Part shown: positions 37,201 to 51,125 of the stretch, one piece after another | How positions within the stretch are numbered: the first letter of the stretch is position 1 | Layout of the letters: every line of letters starts with the position of its first letter | Assembly (NCBI GenBank): GCA_037074765.1 | Contig: JBAMDO010000572.1 | Span: 248,001-312,000 of the forward strand | DNA from: Mansonella perstans | Taxonomy: Eukaryota; Nematoda; Chromadorea; Rhabditida; Onchocercidae | Direction of reading: 5' to 3' | DNA: 64,000 nt | Made by a program: the position numbers and the translations under genes | Notes under the pieces: model-generated | The model's database searches: none | What the model saw: the letters and a program-made list of their open reading frames with translations, nothing else | Told to the model about the DNA's origin: nothing

Positions 37201-40200
37201 CTTGATTTAATTGCATTGCATATATTGTATTTACTGAAGCTTACCAACTATGAAGCTTATATAGAGCAGCTTAAATAGATAAAAGCAGAGTTCCAAGCTC
37301 TTAAATTTATGATAAGCTTACATCTGCATAATATTTATGTAGTTAGAATAACTGTTTTCAAAAACTTTTTTGCAAATTTAGGTTTGTACTGATAGAAGAG
37401 AGGTGATAAAAGCTTGTTTTTTTTAAATAATAGGAGCAACAGGGATGAGATACGTTCTGTGGCGCAAGTTAAAAAAAATATTAGGGAGGAAGATGGGATG
37501 TTTCAGTTTGAAACAAAATACTATGATATTTCGATCTTTCTTTCCCATCCTCTTTTATGTAGTTTCGAAAATAATATGTCAATAAATTTCTTCATTTTTA
37601 ACTTACTTCAGCCCGCTTATCATCAATCATGACTTTGAGCGAAGCGTAATTTTTTTCACACAAATACCTGTCCAACATTGCACTTTCTGTACTGCTTAAA
37701 TTATTTAACAAATGGAAGATCAAATTTGAGGAGTTGATAATTGCATCGCTGTTCTGCAGTTCCTCCTTGAAAATGCTTTTAACTGGTGGGGCTGTTGTAA
37801 CTGCAAAAAATTTAATTGGTTACATAAAAATGCTATTCTAAAATATAGATTATCCATAGATCTTTTAATTTTCAGTTACTTTTCTTTTTTTTTTATTTGA
37901 AAAATTGACTTTTATTTCTCACTTTCCTTTACCTTTTATCTTGTGTTTACTTTTTCCACTTTTTTTAAAGTCTATGTCTTACTTTTCATTTTGTTTTTAC
38001 TTTCTATTCGAAAGAAACTTGTTGAGAACGGCTAATGGATAGTGCTGTTTTTACAGGGAAAATACACTGATTTAAGAAAATGATGCATATTTCAAAAAAA
38101 ATTGAGTTCATCTGATTTACTCGAAAAAACACATGCTTTCTACTATAACTATCATTTTGATTTCAAATTACACAATTCTTTCTTTCTCTTCATTGGAAAA
38201 TGTAAGTGTTAATTTTTCGAAAAAGTAGATGTGATTTAATTCAGAAACAAATACACATTCCGGAGATTTTACTAGCTTCTTAAGCTATACAGTTCTTCAT
38301 CCCGTTATTAAAAAATAACCTCTCTACTCACCGTAATAGTTTGGTGTTATCATGGAGCGCTTCACAAATTTAACTTCTAATAATTTTGGAAGTATGCATT
38401 TTCTTGTGCTTTCTAAATAAACTATCGTTGAACTGCATTCTGGATGAAGAGATTTTAACTGTCAAGCTATTTCGCTAGTTGATTGATGGTTCGATCTTAC
38501 ACGGTAAAATTTTCATGGAGCTTTTGTACATCTGTTTCGCTATGTTTCAGATGGCGTTGCCACTCAACACTGATAGAATTTTTTTGAGAAATATTTAGAA
38601 CTGTATCAAATTTATACCCCAGAAGTCGATTGTCCAGAAGACGTAGAAAATGACGATTCTGCTGTTGACTTCCATAATACAATGCGAGATAACACTGAAA
38701 GTTTTCAAAAAGACTGAGAGATTATTCTAACAAGTGATTTTAATCCATAAAATAATACTATTTCTTACTGATTTCTCTCTGTAGAGGTAAGTAAGGTTTT
38801 AGAACCATTGAGATATTCAATTAATTAACGGATGGATTCATTTTGCGATTAAAGATTTAGATCATGCACCCTTAACATTTCTCCCTGTTTGAATATTAAG
38901 AAGAAATAAGAAATGAAAAAAGGGATAAAAAATATGAATTTTTTATGCTGTTTAAGATTTCAAGTATTTGAATAACGGACCGAAGTAGAAGGAAATGTTT
39001 CAGTTGTAACTAAGCGTTTCTCATTTCGAGACCAGCTTTATAGCAGAATTTTAACTTACTTCCTAAACGGCGATCGCATTTTTTTCTAACGAGACGTACC
39101 AGCAAAAGTGTGATGATTTGCTTGGCGGACTTTGCGTTTCCTTAGAAATATCAAGTTTCAAAAGCCCAGCAAGACATGCTCAGCAAATTCGGCATAAGAC
39201 GTTTACATGAATTATTTGCTACTTATCTCGTCCAGTTTTATTATCCAAAATTCAAAGAAGAAATTGCTGATCCTGGAAATAGTTAATTTTGATTAATACA
39301 TGAGTAATAGGCTGCGATACAGATGACCGTAAAGCAGAAGAGATTGAAAAAAATTGGAATGATTAGCTGTTACAGCATGATTGTAATTACGATTGGTTGT
39401 CTCGGCGAATTTAATAAGAAAATGAAATAAAGAGTTGACCAATCTTTAGAGAAAACTTAGTGGAGAAGCTTAATAATAATGTGTCATTGATACCAATAAT
39501 TGCGAGTATACTTTTTCCATCCTAAATAAGAATGATTTTGAAATCGATGAGAATTACAGTTTCTGATTTAAAAAAAGTTTAGTTATCAGTTGCACTTAGA
39601 ATTAAGTTAATCTGAAGGATTTCTTTCGAAAAACTCATCTAAGAAGAAAGAAAACCATTATTAATATTTTCAAAACATAACGGAAGCGGAAAGTATGTAT
39701 TATAAAAAAGTGCTGTTTGCGGAGGTCTTGCAAACTACTACACTTATGACCTTGGCCTTCTTTTTTTTTACCGCTTATCTTCTTAAGATAAGTGCATAAT
39801 TTAATGCTTTATAAAATGAAAAATACCAAGAATAATGAAAGTTTTCAATAGCAATCGATCCAAAACTATTAAACATGGAAAAATGTACCTTTTATTGTAT
39901 ACTTAGTTTATAACTACAGTTTACTGTATATTCAGTTTATAATTACAGCACTGTTGATTGGGATATTTAGTTAACCCTGTTCTATCAAGTTTTTTTTCAT
40001 TTGATTAACTAGTCTGACCAACTTTTTCTTCTTCCTTTTATCAGTTTGATGTTTTCGACGTAATTAAATTAGCAAAATTTCGTTTTCTTACAAAAAAAAA
40101 AAAAATTTCGTTTTTCCTTAAAAAAAAAAATTATTCCTATGATAAATCCTTCATCTTCTATGGGTCACCAAACAATCACTTGCATCAGAAAAATAATTCA

Positions 40201-43200
40201 GAAATTGCATTCACTTCATATTTTATGGATTTGCGAGATGGAATTAAATTAAGAAAAATAAAGTGAAAAGATCTGTCGATGAGGAGAATAGAGTGAAGAT
40301 TTGCAAGAAATTAATACCGGGTTATATTTTATTGGTCACTTAAAGTTCTAACTGTTTTTGCTAAATTTTCAAGTTTCTCAAATTTCTGAAATTTGATTTC
40401 AGCATTCATACCGGCAGCACTAAATTATTCACACATCAGTACTTTATTCGAAAATGATCGACATTTTTCTCATTTGGCCGATTTTGAACGTGAAATGGTC
40501 TACCAGACGGAAATGGTTGGTTTTTTCAAATGTTCTAAATTATTTAGCATTATTGATTGGTATGATAAACAATATAACAGCACTGTAATATGGTGAATAA
40601 ATAGTTGCTAAATAGTAAACATTAAAAACAGGACATCGGAAATAGACATTTCAAAAGGAAGAGTTGAATGAAAGGGACAGAGATCGTGAAATGCAGGTGT
40701 TAGATAACTATTCGAGTGCAATTCAAAATTAAAAGAGATGTAGAAAAAGCCTTAAATAACAGGTGAAATTTCAAAAATCAACAAAATGAATTATTCAAAT
40801 TTTCTAAATGACTTAGTATTACTCGTTCAATGTTTGCTCAATGTTTACCTGTGTTATTATTCGGTTTATCATTCTGAGCATTTGATGAGTATGAACTGGA
40901 ACTTAGCACCTAAAAACACGTAACTCTTTCCAAATATTTCATAAATAAATGCATAGGCACGCAAATAAACGACAGCAATGAGGATTGATTTTGAAGCTTT
41001 GACAAATGAATTTTATAGTAATGAAATTGAAACATAATTTTTGCTATAACTTTGAAAATTTGCAATGGTTGTCGTAATTCTCATATTTTATTGAATAAAT
41101 GCTGTTGCACATTATGGTCCAATCATCAGTAAAAAAAGTTTTTATTTAAGCAGGGGATGGGAAATCGAAAATGAAAAGTACAACTAGTTGTAGATCAAAG
41201 TTTTTTTTCCGATACTATTTATTATGTGCTTTTTTTTGCGGTTTTGAAGCTTTGTATTTCATCTATTCCTGTTTGTTATTGTTCGAAAACTATCTGAAAA
41301 ACTTTTGTCGTAATCTGATTTAGGATATTAGAGGAACTTTCCCATGGATGATTTAAATTACTCATGCGACTAGTTAACTGCTAGAAGGTTTTTATCGAAT
41401 TTTTCAGTAGAAAAAAATGAAATTAATTGAAAGATGAGAAAGAATGATTTATTTGAAAAGAAATAAGCCGTTGAATAAGAATGCAAGAAGTAAGCAAAAT
41501 AGATAAGAAAGCAAGTGAAGAAAATAGTTAGAAGAGTTAGAGGAGTAAGAAAACAGAAAGAAAGTTATCCTTTAATGATAAATTATCATATTTCAGTGAT
41601 TCATAAACAGTCTGTTTACATGAAAAAGCTGTGATAATTTTAAATGATGCTGATTAAGTCATTAATCTTTGCGAATATTTTATAAGACAATGAGAAGTAC
41701 AGAAATATTTTGGAGGCAGTTGAAGTTATTAATTAAAATTGAAACAGGTTAGGTTTTACTATTGCCGTGGTCTGGAATTCTTTTACATTAGGTAAAAAAA
41801 TGAGAAAGAGTAATGAAATGACGGCATATTTGGAAGAAAAGAGTAGCAATAATAGTGACAACAACGACATTGATGAAAAAAAAAAAAAAAAAAAAAAATG
41901 TTTGTTGTACAGTAGTAGTAGTAATTTTTATGTTGATGAAATAGAGAAAAATATGAGGAATTTGTAATAATTGATTTTGAAGAGATAATAATCTATTATA
42001 AAGATAATAGGTGTAACTAAAGAAAAAGCATGTTCCATCGATAAAATGGTAATTGGTATCGATAACGATAACAACAATTATGGTTGTGCCACGTAAAAAT
42101 CGAGTTCTTTTATCGTGCTGTAATAAATAGTCTCTATTCTTTTCTACACTGTTGACATTTTCGAATGATCTGATAGTCTCGATTTCGTGCATTCCTTTCC
42201 TTTCAACCGGGTTTGATACATACTGTATTAACAGTAAATTTCTTTCTTCGTATTCTATCATTTTCTCTCACATATTTCTCTATTGAACACTGGTAGAAAT
42301 GTTGTTGATGATGAGTAATATTGTTCTGGAAAAGAAGAAATTCTTGATTGTTGTTTTCCCTGACAACGAATGCAATACGAAACAATGGTTGACGAATTGC
42401 ACACTCATATTATTTATTCTAAATCTCTCTAATTCATTGTTTATGAGTTGAGCGAAACAAAATTGAATATTTTTTATGAACTATACTATAGGTCATAACC
42501 TTGACCAATCCTTGTATTGGAGATGTTTTGATCGCTGTATTTGCAGCTTATAAGAGGATTCAATTCGTAACTGTGTTTTTATCGGTTTACTGTCTTAAAA
42601 GAGTTAGCAGTTGAACTATATGCAAAGACCGATGGATTTCGAACTCTTTTTTTGAATATGCTGAAAAGAATTTTGAAAAGAAGGTTCTAGCAGTAAAGTG
42701 TAATATCATGTCAGTGTAGAATGAATCTTTGCGGCAGCAATTTCACACACATAATGTGGCAAAATTTAGTGATATTCAAACAAACATAATTTATGTTACT
42801 TATAGAAGAAATCATATATATTTGTACCAGTTAATAATTGTTCGATAGTTTGCGTAACTTAAATTAGCCTTATTTACGTTTGTAAGCTTCTCTTCCCTAC
42901 TTAATCATTTATACAAAACTTTAACTTAAAAAATAAGGAGTGGAATTGCATGCTACAATGAATTGTGAAATGAGACTTGGCATTCCAAATGAAAGGTCAT
43001 CGGTATCACCAATAAATTAATCAAGAGAAAAAAACAATGCTGTAAGGATTCAAAAATGGATTGTTCACTTTTGAAAGAATTTAGTGAACGACAAATAGAT
43101 TCTGCAGAGAATCGAATATATGACTATCAAATGTTGTCGGTTAAATTAAGTTTGCGATTTTATAACACATGATGACATAGGCAGACAAGACTGTGACAAA

Positions 43201-46200
43201 TGAAAATATATCCTTTATTTGAAAAGCAGAAAGCAGTTTTTGCGTAACATTACTGGAACCAAAAATAGTGTTTAAAATGGAGAGTTGGGATGAGTTGTTT
43301 GAAATAACAATGTAACCAGATCTAGATTTGAAGTATATCGAAATTAAACGATTAATTTTATTTCCCTTCCCTTGCTTCTTTTTCATCAGCCTGTGAACTA
43401 GGTTCTTTTTTTCTATCATATCTATATCGATAGTCTCACGATGTCGTTTTTAAAATTTATATAGCCTATTGGAAAGTATGTTTTCTGTCAGTTCATTTTT
43501 CCTACCTCTGTTGACTGTTTTCAATAGCAATTTGGACAGAATTTTGTTTTGCAAATCATCCATGTGAAATGCATTACATCAGTGAAACGAATTATTCGAG
43601 TAAAAAGTGAGGAAGTATTCAAAAATCTTCGATCGAACTAAGGCATCGTTAAAAGAGGTAAAGAGAAGAAAGTATGAACAATAAATTTCAACTGACGATA
43701 AGTACTGGCACATTTGGAATGTTCATTATCTTTTGTGTCAGCTTATTACTTATTTCTATCTCTTTTATTTTTAATTTTGTTGAAAAAAGATTTAGAAAGA
43801 ATTTTTGTAATTTTAGCGTAATTAATGCAAACTATTGCGATCATGTGTTTCCCACCATACAATTTTCATGAAAAATTTTATTGCATTTAAAATTTAATTT
43901 GAATTGAAAACATTATGATTTCTTGTAATATTAATTACCGCTTTTTAGTATATTAAGAATTGCTTTCGTTTCATCTACATTGGTTAATTAAAATAATTTG
44001 CAACCAGAAGAGTAAAAGAACATAAATATATCCACGATTGATAGGAATGAGCTTCATTTTGTTACTGCAATATGGAAGTTTTTTCTTCATCAATTATTGT
44101 GTTGTGTGTGGTAGTAGCAATAGCAATGCAAGAATATTACTAGACAAACTGTTTGTCGAAACTCCTTTTTTACTTGTTAAGGTCATTGAATATTAAGTGA
44201 TAAGAAACTCAGAGAAGCTAAACAGTCCAGAAATTTTTATAAACTGAAAATTTTCTTGGTATTCAATCTGGCTAATACAAATGCATTTAATACATACTGA
44301 AATCTTTGGTTTTACAACAAATAAATAAATTATTGCATCATTATAAGGATTGCGGGGATTTCCGCAACAGATATATTGCAAAATTACAGTTGCATTCGAC
44401 GCCTTGAAAAGTCCAAGAAGGTTTCTTCTGTAGAGAAATTACAATGAAGCTTATTTTAGTGCCAGAATAGTTGCAGAAGATTATGGTAATGATTCATATG
44501 ATACATTGATGTTTTGCAGTTTGTTATTTAAATTTATTTTAGGGGTTATATTATTCATTTTATAAAAAACTGATCAGTGAACCATCTGTTTTGGAAACGC
44601 TAATTCAACTAACGAATGATAATGTAACAGAATATGGTCATACTATTAATACATTGAAGCGTTTTAATCTTTATCCTGAGGTAAAATCAGTTTTTTCAAT
44701 TTCTTAAAGTTTAACCTGAATTATTGTTGCTCGACTATTAGTTGAGGGAATAATGATGAAGTGAATAACCACGTAGTTCATTTATGTAAACATCTACTTA
44801 AGGCATTTAGTGTTCAGTTACTAGCATTGCGAACTGAAGTTGAGACAAAAAAAATGTTTGATTTTTGATTGTTTTTGTCCAGATTTGATTCAAGTTTACG
44901 GATGTTTTCAAAAGCTTATAATGATACTTAAATGAATATCAACATACTAATTGTCTTTTTTACTTTTCAGGTGATTTTAGGGATAGCTTTCAAAATATTC
45001 GAAAAGATAGCTAATGAAAGTAATTGGGTTCTGAAGCAATGCTGGCAAGTCAACCGAGGTGCAGAGTTGCCACCAGTAGTCAGCTGCGAAGGTTAATTCT
45101 TGAAAACAGATCACTTATTTGTAATGTGCTGTCTTTTTTCGCAGTTTTATCTTAAACTTTAGCATTTATTTCAAATTGAGTAGAAAAGCATTCAAAAAAT
45201 AAGCACTATGTATTTCTTTAATTTTCTCGATTTCTTAACCAAAATTGAAACTTCAGGGATCGGTAATGAGCATTATTTTTATATCACTATGGTTTTTGCC
45301 TTGGCGAGTACGGTAGCTACAACAATATTTCTGTTTGGAGTTTTACTCAGGTCAGGTTGCTGCTGTTGTTGTTCAGGGATAATATAAAAGGATTACCTTT
45401 GAATGTAGGGAAATGGATGTGTGTAATAGATGAGAAAAGAATAAGAATAAAAGGATGTGGATTGATTATGTAATGATAAAAACTTGGTGAAACAATTTAA
45501 ATAGTATTATTAAAATCTGTCAAAACATAAGCACAACAATAAAGTACCGTAGGAATGCTTAATTTATAAAGCATCGAAATGCAGTTATCTTAGGCAAACA
45601 GTTTTTTCTATACCGTAGAGAGAGACAATATAACATTTTCCCTCTGTAAGGAAAGCTATGATGCAGCGGAAGAAAATGAAATCGGTATGTTTAAAGCACT
45701 ACATACTTATGAACTGATCTAGTTATATTATGATTATTTGAATTCCTATTACTCTATACTTTGAAAGGAATGGTTACAAATGAATTATTGATATGGAATT
45801 TTTGAAGAACATAAAATAAAAGCGTGTGGCATCTTTGCGCTGTATCATTCATTCATTCATTTCATTTATTACTGATATGATTGGCCTACATTTGACTGCA
45901 CGTTTATAATGCTATGTTTTTGCTGTTCGACTGCCATTTCTGTAGAGAAAAATATTTCTTTCATAGTTCAGAATAAACTGAGCATAACTGCTTCAAAAAA
46001 CTTTTTCGGTGCTGAATTCATGATAGTTGTTATAGCAGTATCGATTTGCATATTACATCAAATAGTAATAGAAAGTTGGAAATGAATTTTTTTAATGGCC
46101 TGAGAGCGGAAACATTTTTTATACAAATGAATAGCTCCACAGAATTAGTATGCAAATTGCAAATTTTGTTAGTTTACATTGAGATCAATCATTTGAAGAA

Positions 46201-49200
46201 AATTTAATAATTTATACATCATGTTCAACTAAGAAATCGATTGAGATATTGACAATTTATTCTTTGAAATTATGTAAACGAGTATTGATTGTTTTTTTGA
46301 ATTAGAAGCAAGGAGATTTTTGGAAAGGAATGGTTTCCGAAACTTTTGATAATAAGTATTTATTTTTCACCCAAATCCTAGTTATCGTATGTAGGACATT
46401 CTTATCTAACAATTCGTCATTGATTTGAAGCGGAGGTATAATCAAGATCATATATGTTGTAGATCTGCAGGACAATGCTTTCTTTATTGAAATCCCAGCA
46501 TACATTTTCTTTGGGCTGCAGAAATCTAACCCAACTATTTCTATGATGAGTGTGCTGTGGATATTTTCCTTCCAGTGGAATATAGAAACTCGATAGTGGT
46601 TAGATTCAGAAATCCATTTGAGATATAGAAAAAGCCTTTATGGAGGAATGAAGAGTGTAAAAGCTTCATGAAATGATGTGAGCAGTGCAGAATGGATCAT
46701 TTATAATCTCTTTGAAACTTATTAGAAATTAGAAAGTTTATCATTTAGACAAATATTAGTGTTTAACTTTTCGAAACTACAAGTGCAGGGAAAGTATCTT
46801 ATTGATATTAGAAGTAATTGGTTTTATTCAACTGAATATTTTTCTTTTTGAAATTAGCATAAAAAAGACTTAGATCTAACTTGATTATGCTTTGCATGCT
46901 TATTTATTTCTTTTATTCTTGATACATATTTAATATATATAAAGACAAGTTCTCTTTAATTTGAAAAATTAGGATAGCACAAGTTTTCTCAAATTTGTAA
47001 GGCCGTAAAATTGCATTGAATTTTTTGAGAACAAAAAAAATATCTTTTTTTTTTCAATATAATATATAATTAATTTCAGTGACACAGTATTAGGTGGCAT
47101 ATTTGCAGTGTGCTGCTTTTTTTTCAATCATGGACAAGCTACGAGAGTACAATGGACTCCTCCACTTCGCGAATCCTTTGGTTACCCTGTCTTTCTAGCT
47201 CAGATACTTGTAATCACCTATATGCTAAGGTAACAATTCGATACTAGGGATTTACCGTGTGTTTGAATTTAACACTTCGGAATAGATTATTCATTTTGAA
47301 CAACTGTTGAAATTTTATTATAAATGCAATCTGTTGAAATAGAACGATGTGAACTAACGGTTGGATAGGCTTGATCATCTTTTTCTTGTTTAAACGGACG
47401 AATCGTTTGGAATAATAGTCTATTAATAGGAAAAAAGAATGCAATGAGCTGGTATTTTTGATTATTGTGAGGTAGTATGAGGCAGATTAAGTCAATTGCG
47501 CTGATTTGTTAAATTAAATCCAATCGAACTGAATTCTACAGAATGAATTCTTCAGACATGTCAAAAATAGCTTCTTCTGGTCTCTTCTCATCGCTTATCT
47601 CACAACTACGTTTATGCTTTTTTGGCAGGTATGTGTTGCGCTGATATGAAAGTTTATATCGCTTTGTGAAAAAAAGAACCATAGTTGTCAAAACGTCTCC
47701 AGAAGATTCTCAGAATTCATAATTTTTGCTTTTTCAATAAATATTTTAAGTTATAGTTCTCCGCATTTGCGCTTACTACTCAGATCGGTTCACTTTTCGC
47801 TACTTTTATCCTTGATTTTATTCCAGTCAGGACGATGAAAACTATTGTTTATGGTCATGCGGTATGTTTATCGAAAGCTATAAATTTCTGAAAAAATTTT
47901 TTTCATTGAAAATCCATTAAGAAATTTTTATGCCAGATATTTGTTTATTCCAATTGATTACAGATGGCTTTTTTTACTGCATTTGTGTTGTTATTTGGTA
48001 ATGAAATGCTGCTTACATCATTCTATTTGTCCAGCATCATCACCTTATGGGTACGCCTCTTCTTTTTTTTTATTGCTCATTCACTCCTAAATTTTAAACT
48101 GGAGAAAAAATTTTGAATTTAAAATTTTTAATTGTTTTGTTCAAAATCAGCTTGAAATGAAAAATCTAAGAATTTTGCTTCTTACAGATTATTTTATCAC
48201 TGGATCGATATCTGTATCATATCACTAATAGGCCATTGTATATAATAGTGAACAGCGCATTATTTATTGCTAGTACTGTAGGCATCAAATTAACCATAGG
48301 TCACTTGATGCAAGTGGAGGATGACGTAAGTTTTTGTTTTCTTTCACCCGTAGTTCATAGATAAAAAGCTACTTTGGTGAAGTTTTTGGTTTCTTATTTA
48401 GTGTATGGCTATGAGAAAGAAAAGAATTCAAACTTTTTGTACTTACTTAGTTTCAGGTTCATATAATGGATCTCCTTCGTGCCAAATTTACATCATTTGC
48501 GAATTTTCATACACGTTTGTACACATGTTCTAAGGAATTCGATTTTATAGGAAGCGAGGTAAACTAGGAAATGCAAAGATAGATTATGCAAAGCAGACTT
48601 TGAGGTCTTAATAATGAATAATTATAATAATATGCTTTGGAATGGCTGATCGGTTTGCACCTACAACTTTCTTAAATTTAGAGACGATGCGCAGTAGTGA
48701 CTTTTTGAAAATTACAACTATATTAAACCAGCATTCCTATCTCTATCTCTCGTTAAGCAAATGAATAAGATGGGACGATTTTCATTATTTCCAAAAATGA
48801 TCATTTATAGGATTTAACAAATCTTATGAGAACACTCCTGTTGCCAACTGCAGTTTTATCATTGTTTCTCGTTCTCATGTTTTTTGTGCACTATGAGTCG
48901 CTGATATACCGAGATAAAATTCGAGTCAAACCATGTGCGGAGGTATTTCTTTCAGTTAAAAGCAACGTATACATCAACGAAGTGTCACTTCATTCATCTC
49001 AAAGATTTCTTAATTATTTAGATTGGAGTAAAACACGTCCAATATTACAGCATATATTAATTTAGAAGTTGTTTTACAATGAGTTGCACTTTTTTTTTGA
49101 ATTTAAATGAAATGTGAAATATTTGATTTTTAATAACAGACATATTCTGGCTATTCAGGAAGACAGACTTCAAATGGTCTAAGGATCATAAAGGATTTTC

Positions 49201-51125
49201 TTACTCTGTCCAGTATTTCAGATCGTTTACAATATTATCCAATGTATTTGTTTCATCATCATGGCTTGCCTTATCATGCGTTTGAAATTATTTATGACAC
49301 CTCATTTATGCATAATTGCGGCAGTTTTAGTTAACTATGAGGTATATCCAACATTTTCTAATACTTTTAATGTCATATGAAATCACGAAAATATTAAATT
49401 GTGGGCTTCAAAATTTTTTCGTTTTCGGATGCTTTTTTTGTATTTTAGACCCTGAATTCCAGATGATTTGCATTACGAATAAACGTACTGATTGGCATAA
49501 TAAATCTGATTTATTCCAAGAGTGAACAATGTATCTATTGTACAGTTTTGAAATCATCAAAATATAATTCAATGAATGGTTAAATATGTCCTGACAACCT
49601 GTTGCTTGTGATGTTTCAGTTCGTGGTACACTCTGTACATTTCAATATGTCAGGATGGATGCATCGAATTTTGATCGTCGCATTATTATCAGCTATGGCT
49701 TATCAAGGAGTTATAAATGTCCAAAAACAATGGGAAATTCATGGAGAATATAGTAATCCCGACCAGGAGGCACTTTTTGGTTGGATATCTAGGAAAACAA
49801 GGTTAGGTAAGTGTTTTTAAGAGAAAGAGAAAATACCTAAAGATTTTTCATGACTCCACATCATAGTCACGAATCGTATTTACACAATTTTTTGTCATTC
49901 ATCATGTTTTTGTGAAATAACTTGCAGATTCCGTTTTTGCTGGTCCTATGTCAATAATGGCCAATGTCAAATTGTCTACTGGACGACCGATTGTGAATCA
50001 TCCTCATTACGAAGATGCTGGATTAAGGTATTATTTATTGTTAAAAATACTGGAAATCTGGAGCGACTGAGACTTTGAGAGACTTGGCTTTATTTTTATT
50101 TTTTAATAAATTCAGGGATTTCTTCAAGTTCTTTTACGACACAGTTCTCTTATTTTCATCGATGAATTTAAATGCTAAATTATATAAATTTTTCTCAAAT
50201 TATATGATATGAATTTCATAGCATAAAGAGCGTTTTATACCGTTTTTTTTTTTAAAGCAGACTATAGTCACATAAATGAATGCAAAAAGAAAGTTCAAGG
50301 ATTTTTTTATCATAATTTCAAATTCAAAATTCTTAGGTCTCGGACGCTTAAGGTTTATTCGCTATTCAGTCGGAAACCATTGAGAGAAGTTTACGATTCT
50401 TTGAAAAAAATGGGCGTAAACTATTACATATTTCAACCAAGTGGGTGTAACTCAAATGAGTCAACGTAAGTTTTCATTTTTACTTGAGTTCCAAAAAAAC
50501 CTTTGGTACTTTACGAATATGAGGTGTGTAGAATAAGTAAATCTTTTGTAACTGCAAAAAAGGGTCTGTCAAAATTTTACTTTAAAATTAAAAAATACAG
50601 GAAAAAAAAATTAAAAAAAAAGCTTTCCAATGTCCTCAAAAATTCTGAAATAAAGATGAAATCTAATTTACTTTATCGTTATACATTTTTTTTTTATATT
50701 TTCGATTTTATGGAAACTTATTACCGGCTTAGATTCCATCAGATGAAATTAAAGCAAGTCATAATATGATATTGGAATCGACACAAAATTTCAAGTTTAA
50801 AGTGAGTAAAATGAGAAATTAGAAGTTGATCGCTGATTTGTATGGTGAATAGCGGTATTGGTCAGCTTCTTACTGTTTACTGTGAAAAGCTTTGCCAATA
50901 TTGTTTCAAATATGATTTGTTTATGAAAAAGTACTGATGCTTTTTATTAATTGCAGGCCGGGATGTAGCTATCGAGCAATATGGGATTTAGAAGATCCCG
51001 CCAATCGGAAACGTGAGTCGTTATGTGATTTAATTTTAGATGTGCTGAATGGAAATCGTATGGAAGCTCTTGCACCATTCAATATTGTTTATGGTTCGGG
51101 AAACTATTTCATTTTTGAACTCTAA
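34205..51125 (+). CDS. dpy-19: DPY-19 C-mannosyltransferase
   Basis: Seventeen exons give 692 residues (C. elegans DPY-19 is about 683), and phase closes throughout: 34205-34325, 40403-40515, 44543-44680, 44971-45091, 45257-45350, 47080-47229, 47556-47628, 47757-47861, 47964-48050, 48188-48325, 48457-48558, 48811-48942, 49222-49341, 49620-49806, 49928-50027, 50337-50465 and 50957-51125. A basic N-terminus and first membrane helix precede [10 protein letters not shown] and FEREM (69-72, acidic luminal loop of the active site). Then come [72 protein letters not shown] and [18 protein letters not shown], all signature stretches of the family. Multi-pass ER protein that attaches mannose to tryptophan in WxxW thrombospondin repeats; in worms it acts on guidance receptors such as UNC-5 and MIG-21. 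Intron 1 (6.1 kb) holds another gene on the opposite strand. Confidence 0.95.
34947..34997. repeat. Cluster of four ATGTACGTT(AAC) repeats
   Basis: The motif atgtacgttaac starts near 34947, 34965 and 34986, with a shortened copy (atgtacgtt) at 34977. It lies in dpy-19 intron 1. Possibly a regulatory cluster or simple local duplication. Confidence 0.7.
35398..39366 (-). CDS. Unrecognised multi-exon gene nested in dpy-19 intron 1
   Basis: Eight well-supported exons with closed phase: 38713-38503 (or starting 38694), 38458-38332, 37800-37607, 37173-37018, 36894-36722, 36125-35865, 35690-35597 and 35517-35398 (stop 35398-35400). Two upstream exons also fit in phase (39366-39300 and 39178-39100) and would add a hydrophobic N-terminal segment ([19 protein letters not shown]), but no start codon was found. 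The read part is about 490 residues, mostly helical. Landmarks: [72 protein letters not shown] and [20 protein letters not shown]. Paired cysteines and the N-terminal hydrophobic stretch suggest a secreted or type II membrane protein; this is inference. I do not recognise the family. The codon bias and long open exons argue that it is a real gene. Confidence 0.68.
36188..36210. repeat. T23 homopolymer
   Basis: Uninterrupted run of 23 T on the plus strand, within an intron of the nested gene, just 5' of the exon that begins at 36125 (minus strand). Confidence 0.85.
40516..44542. other. dpy-19: dpy-19 intron 2, no gene recognised
   Basis: 4.0 kb intron. It holds a 23-base A run (41876-41898) and low-complexity ORFs on both strands around 41767-42385. 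A short ORF with a hydrophobic start lies at 43674-43871 (+), but it has no splice partners. No second nested gene was identified. Confidence 0.6.

Noticed and set aside
41788..42261. 157-codon minus-strand ORF in dpy-19 intron 2
   Set aside because: It includes a poly-phenylalanine run from the A23 tract and low-complexity Thr/Ile stretches; not protein-like.
43674..43871. ORF with a hydrophobic helix in dpy-19 intron 2
   Set aside because: No upstream or downstream exon or acceptor supports it; AT-rich DNA readily encodes Phe/Ile/Leu runs.
47542..47628. Upstream acceptor (ctacag) for dpy-19 exon 7
   Set aside because: It gives a frame unlike DPY-19; the acceptor at 47555 gives [11 protein letters not shown]...FMLFWQ, which fits the family.
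49141..49221. Possible extra dpy-19 exon before 49222
   Set aside because: Exon 12 joins 49222 directly in phase and matches the DPY-19 alignment, leaving no room for an exon here.
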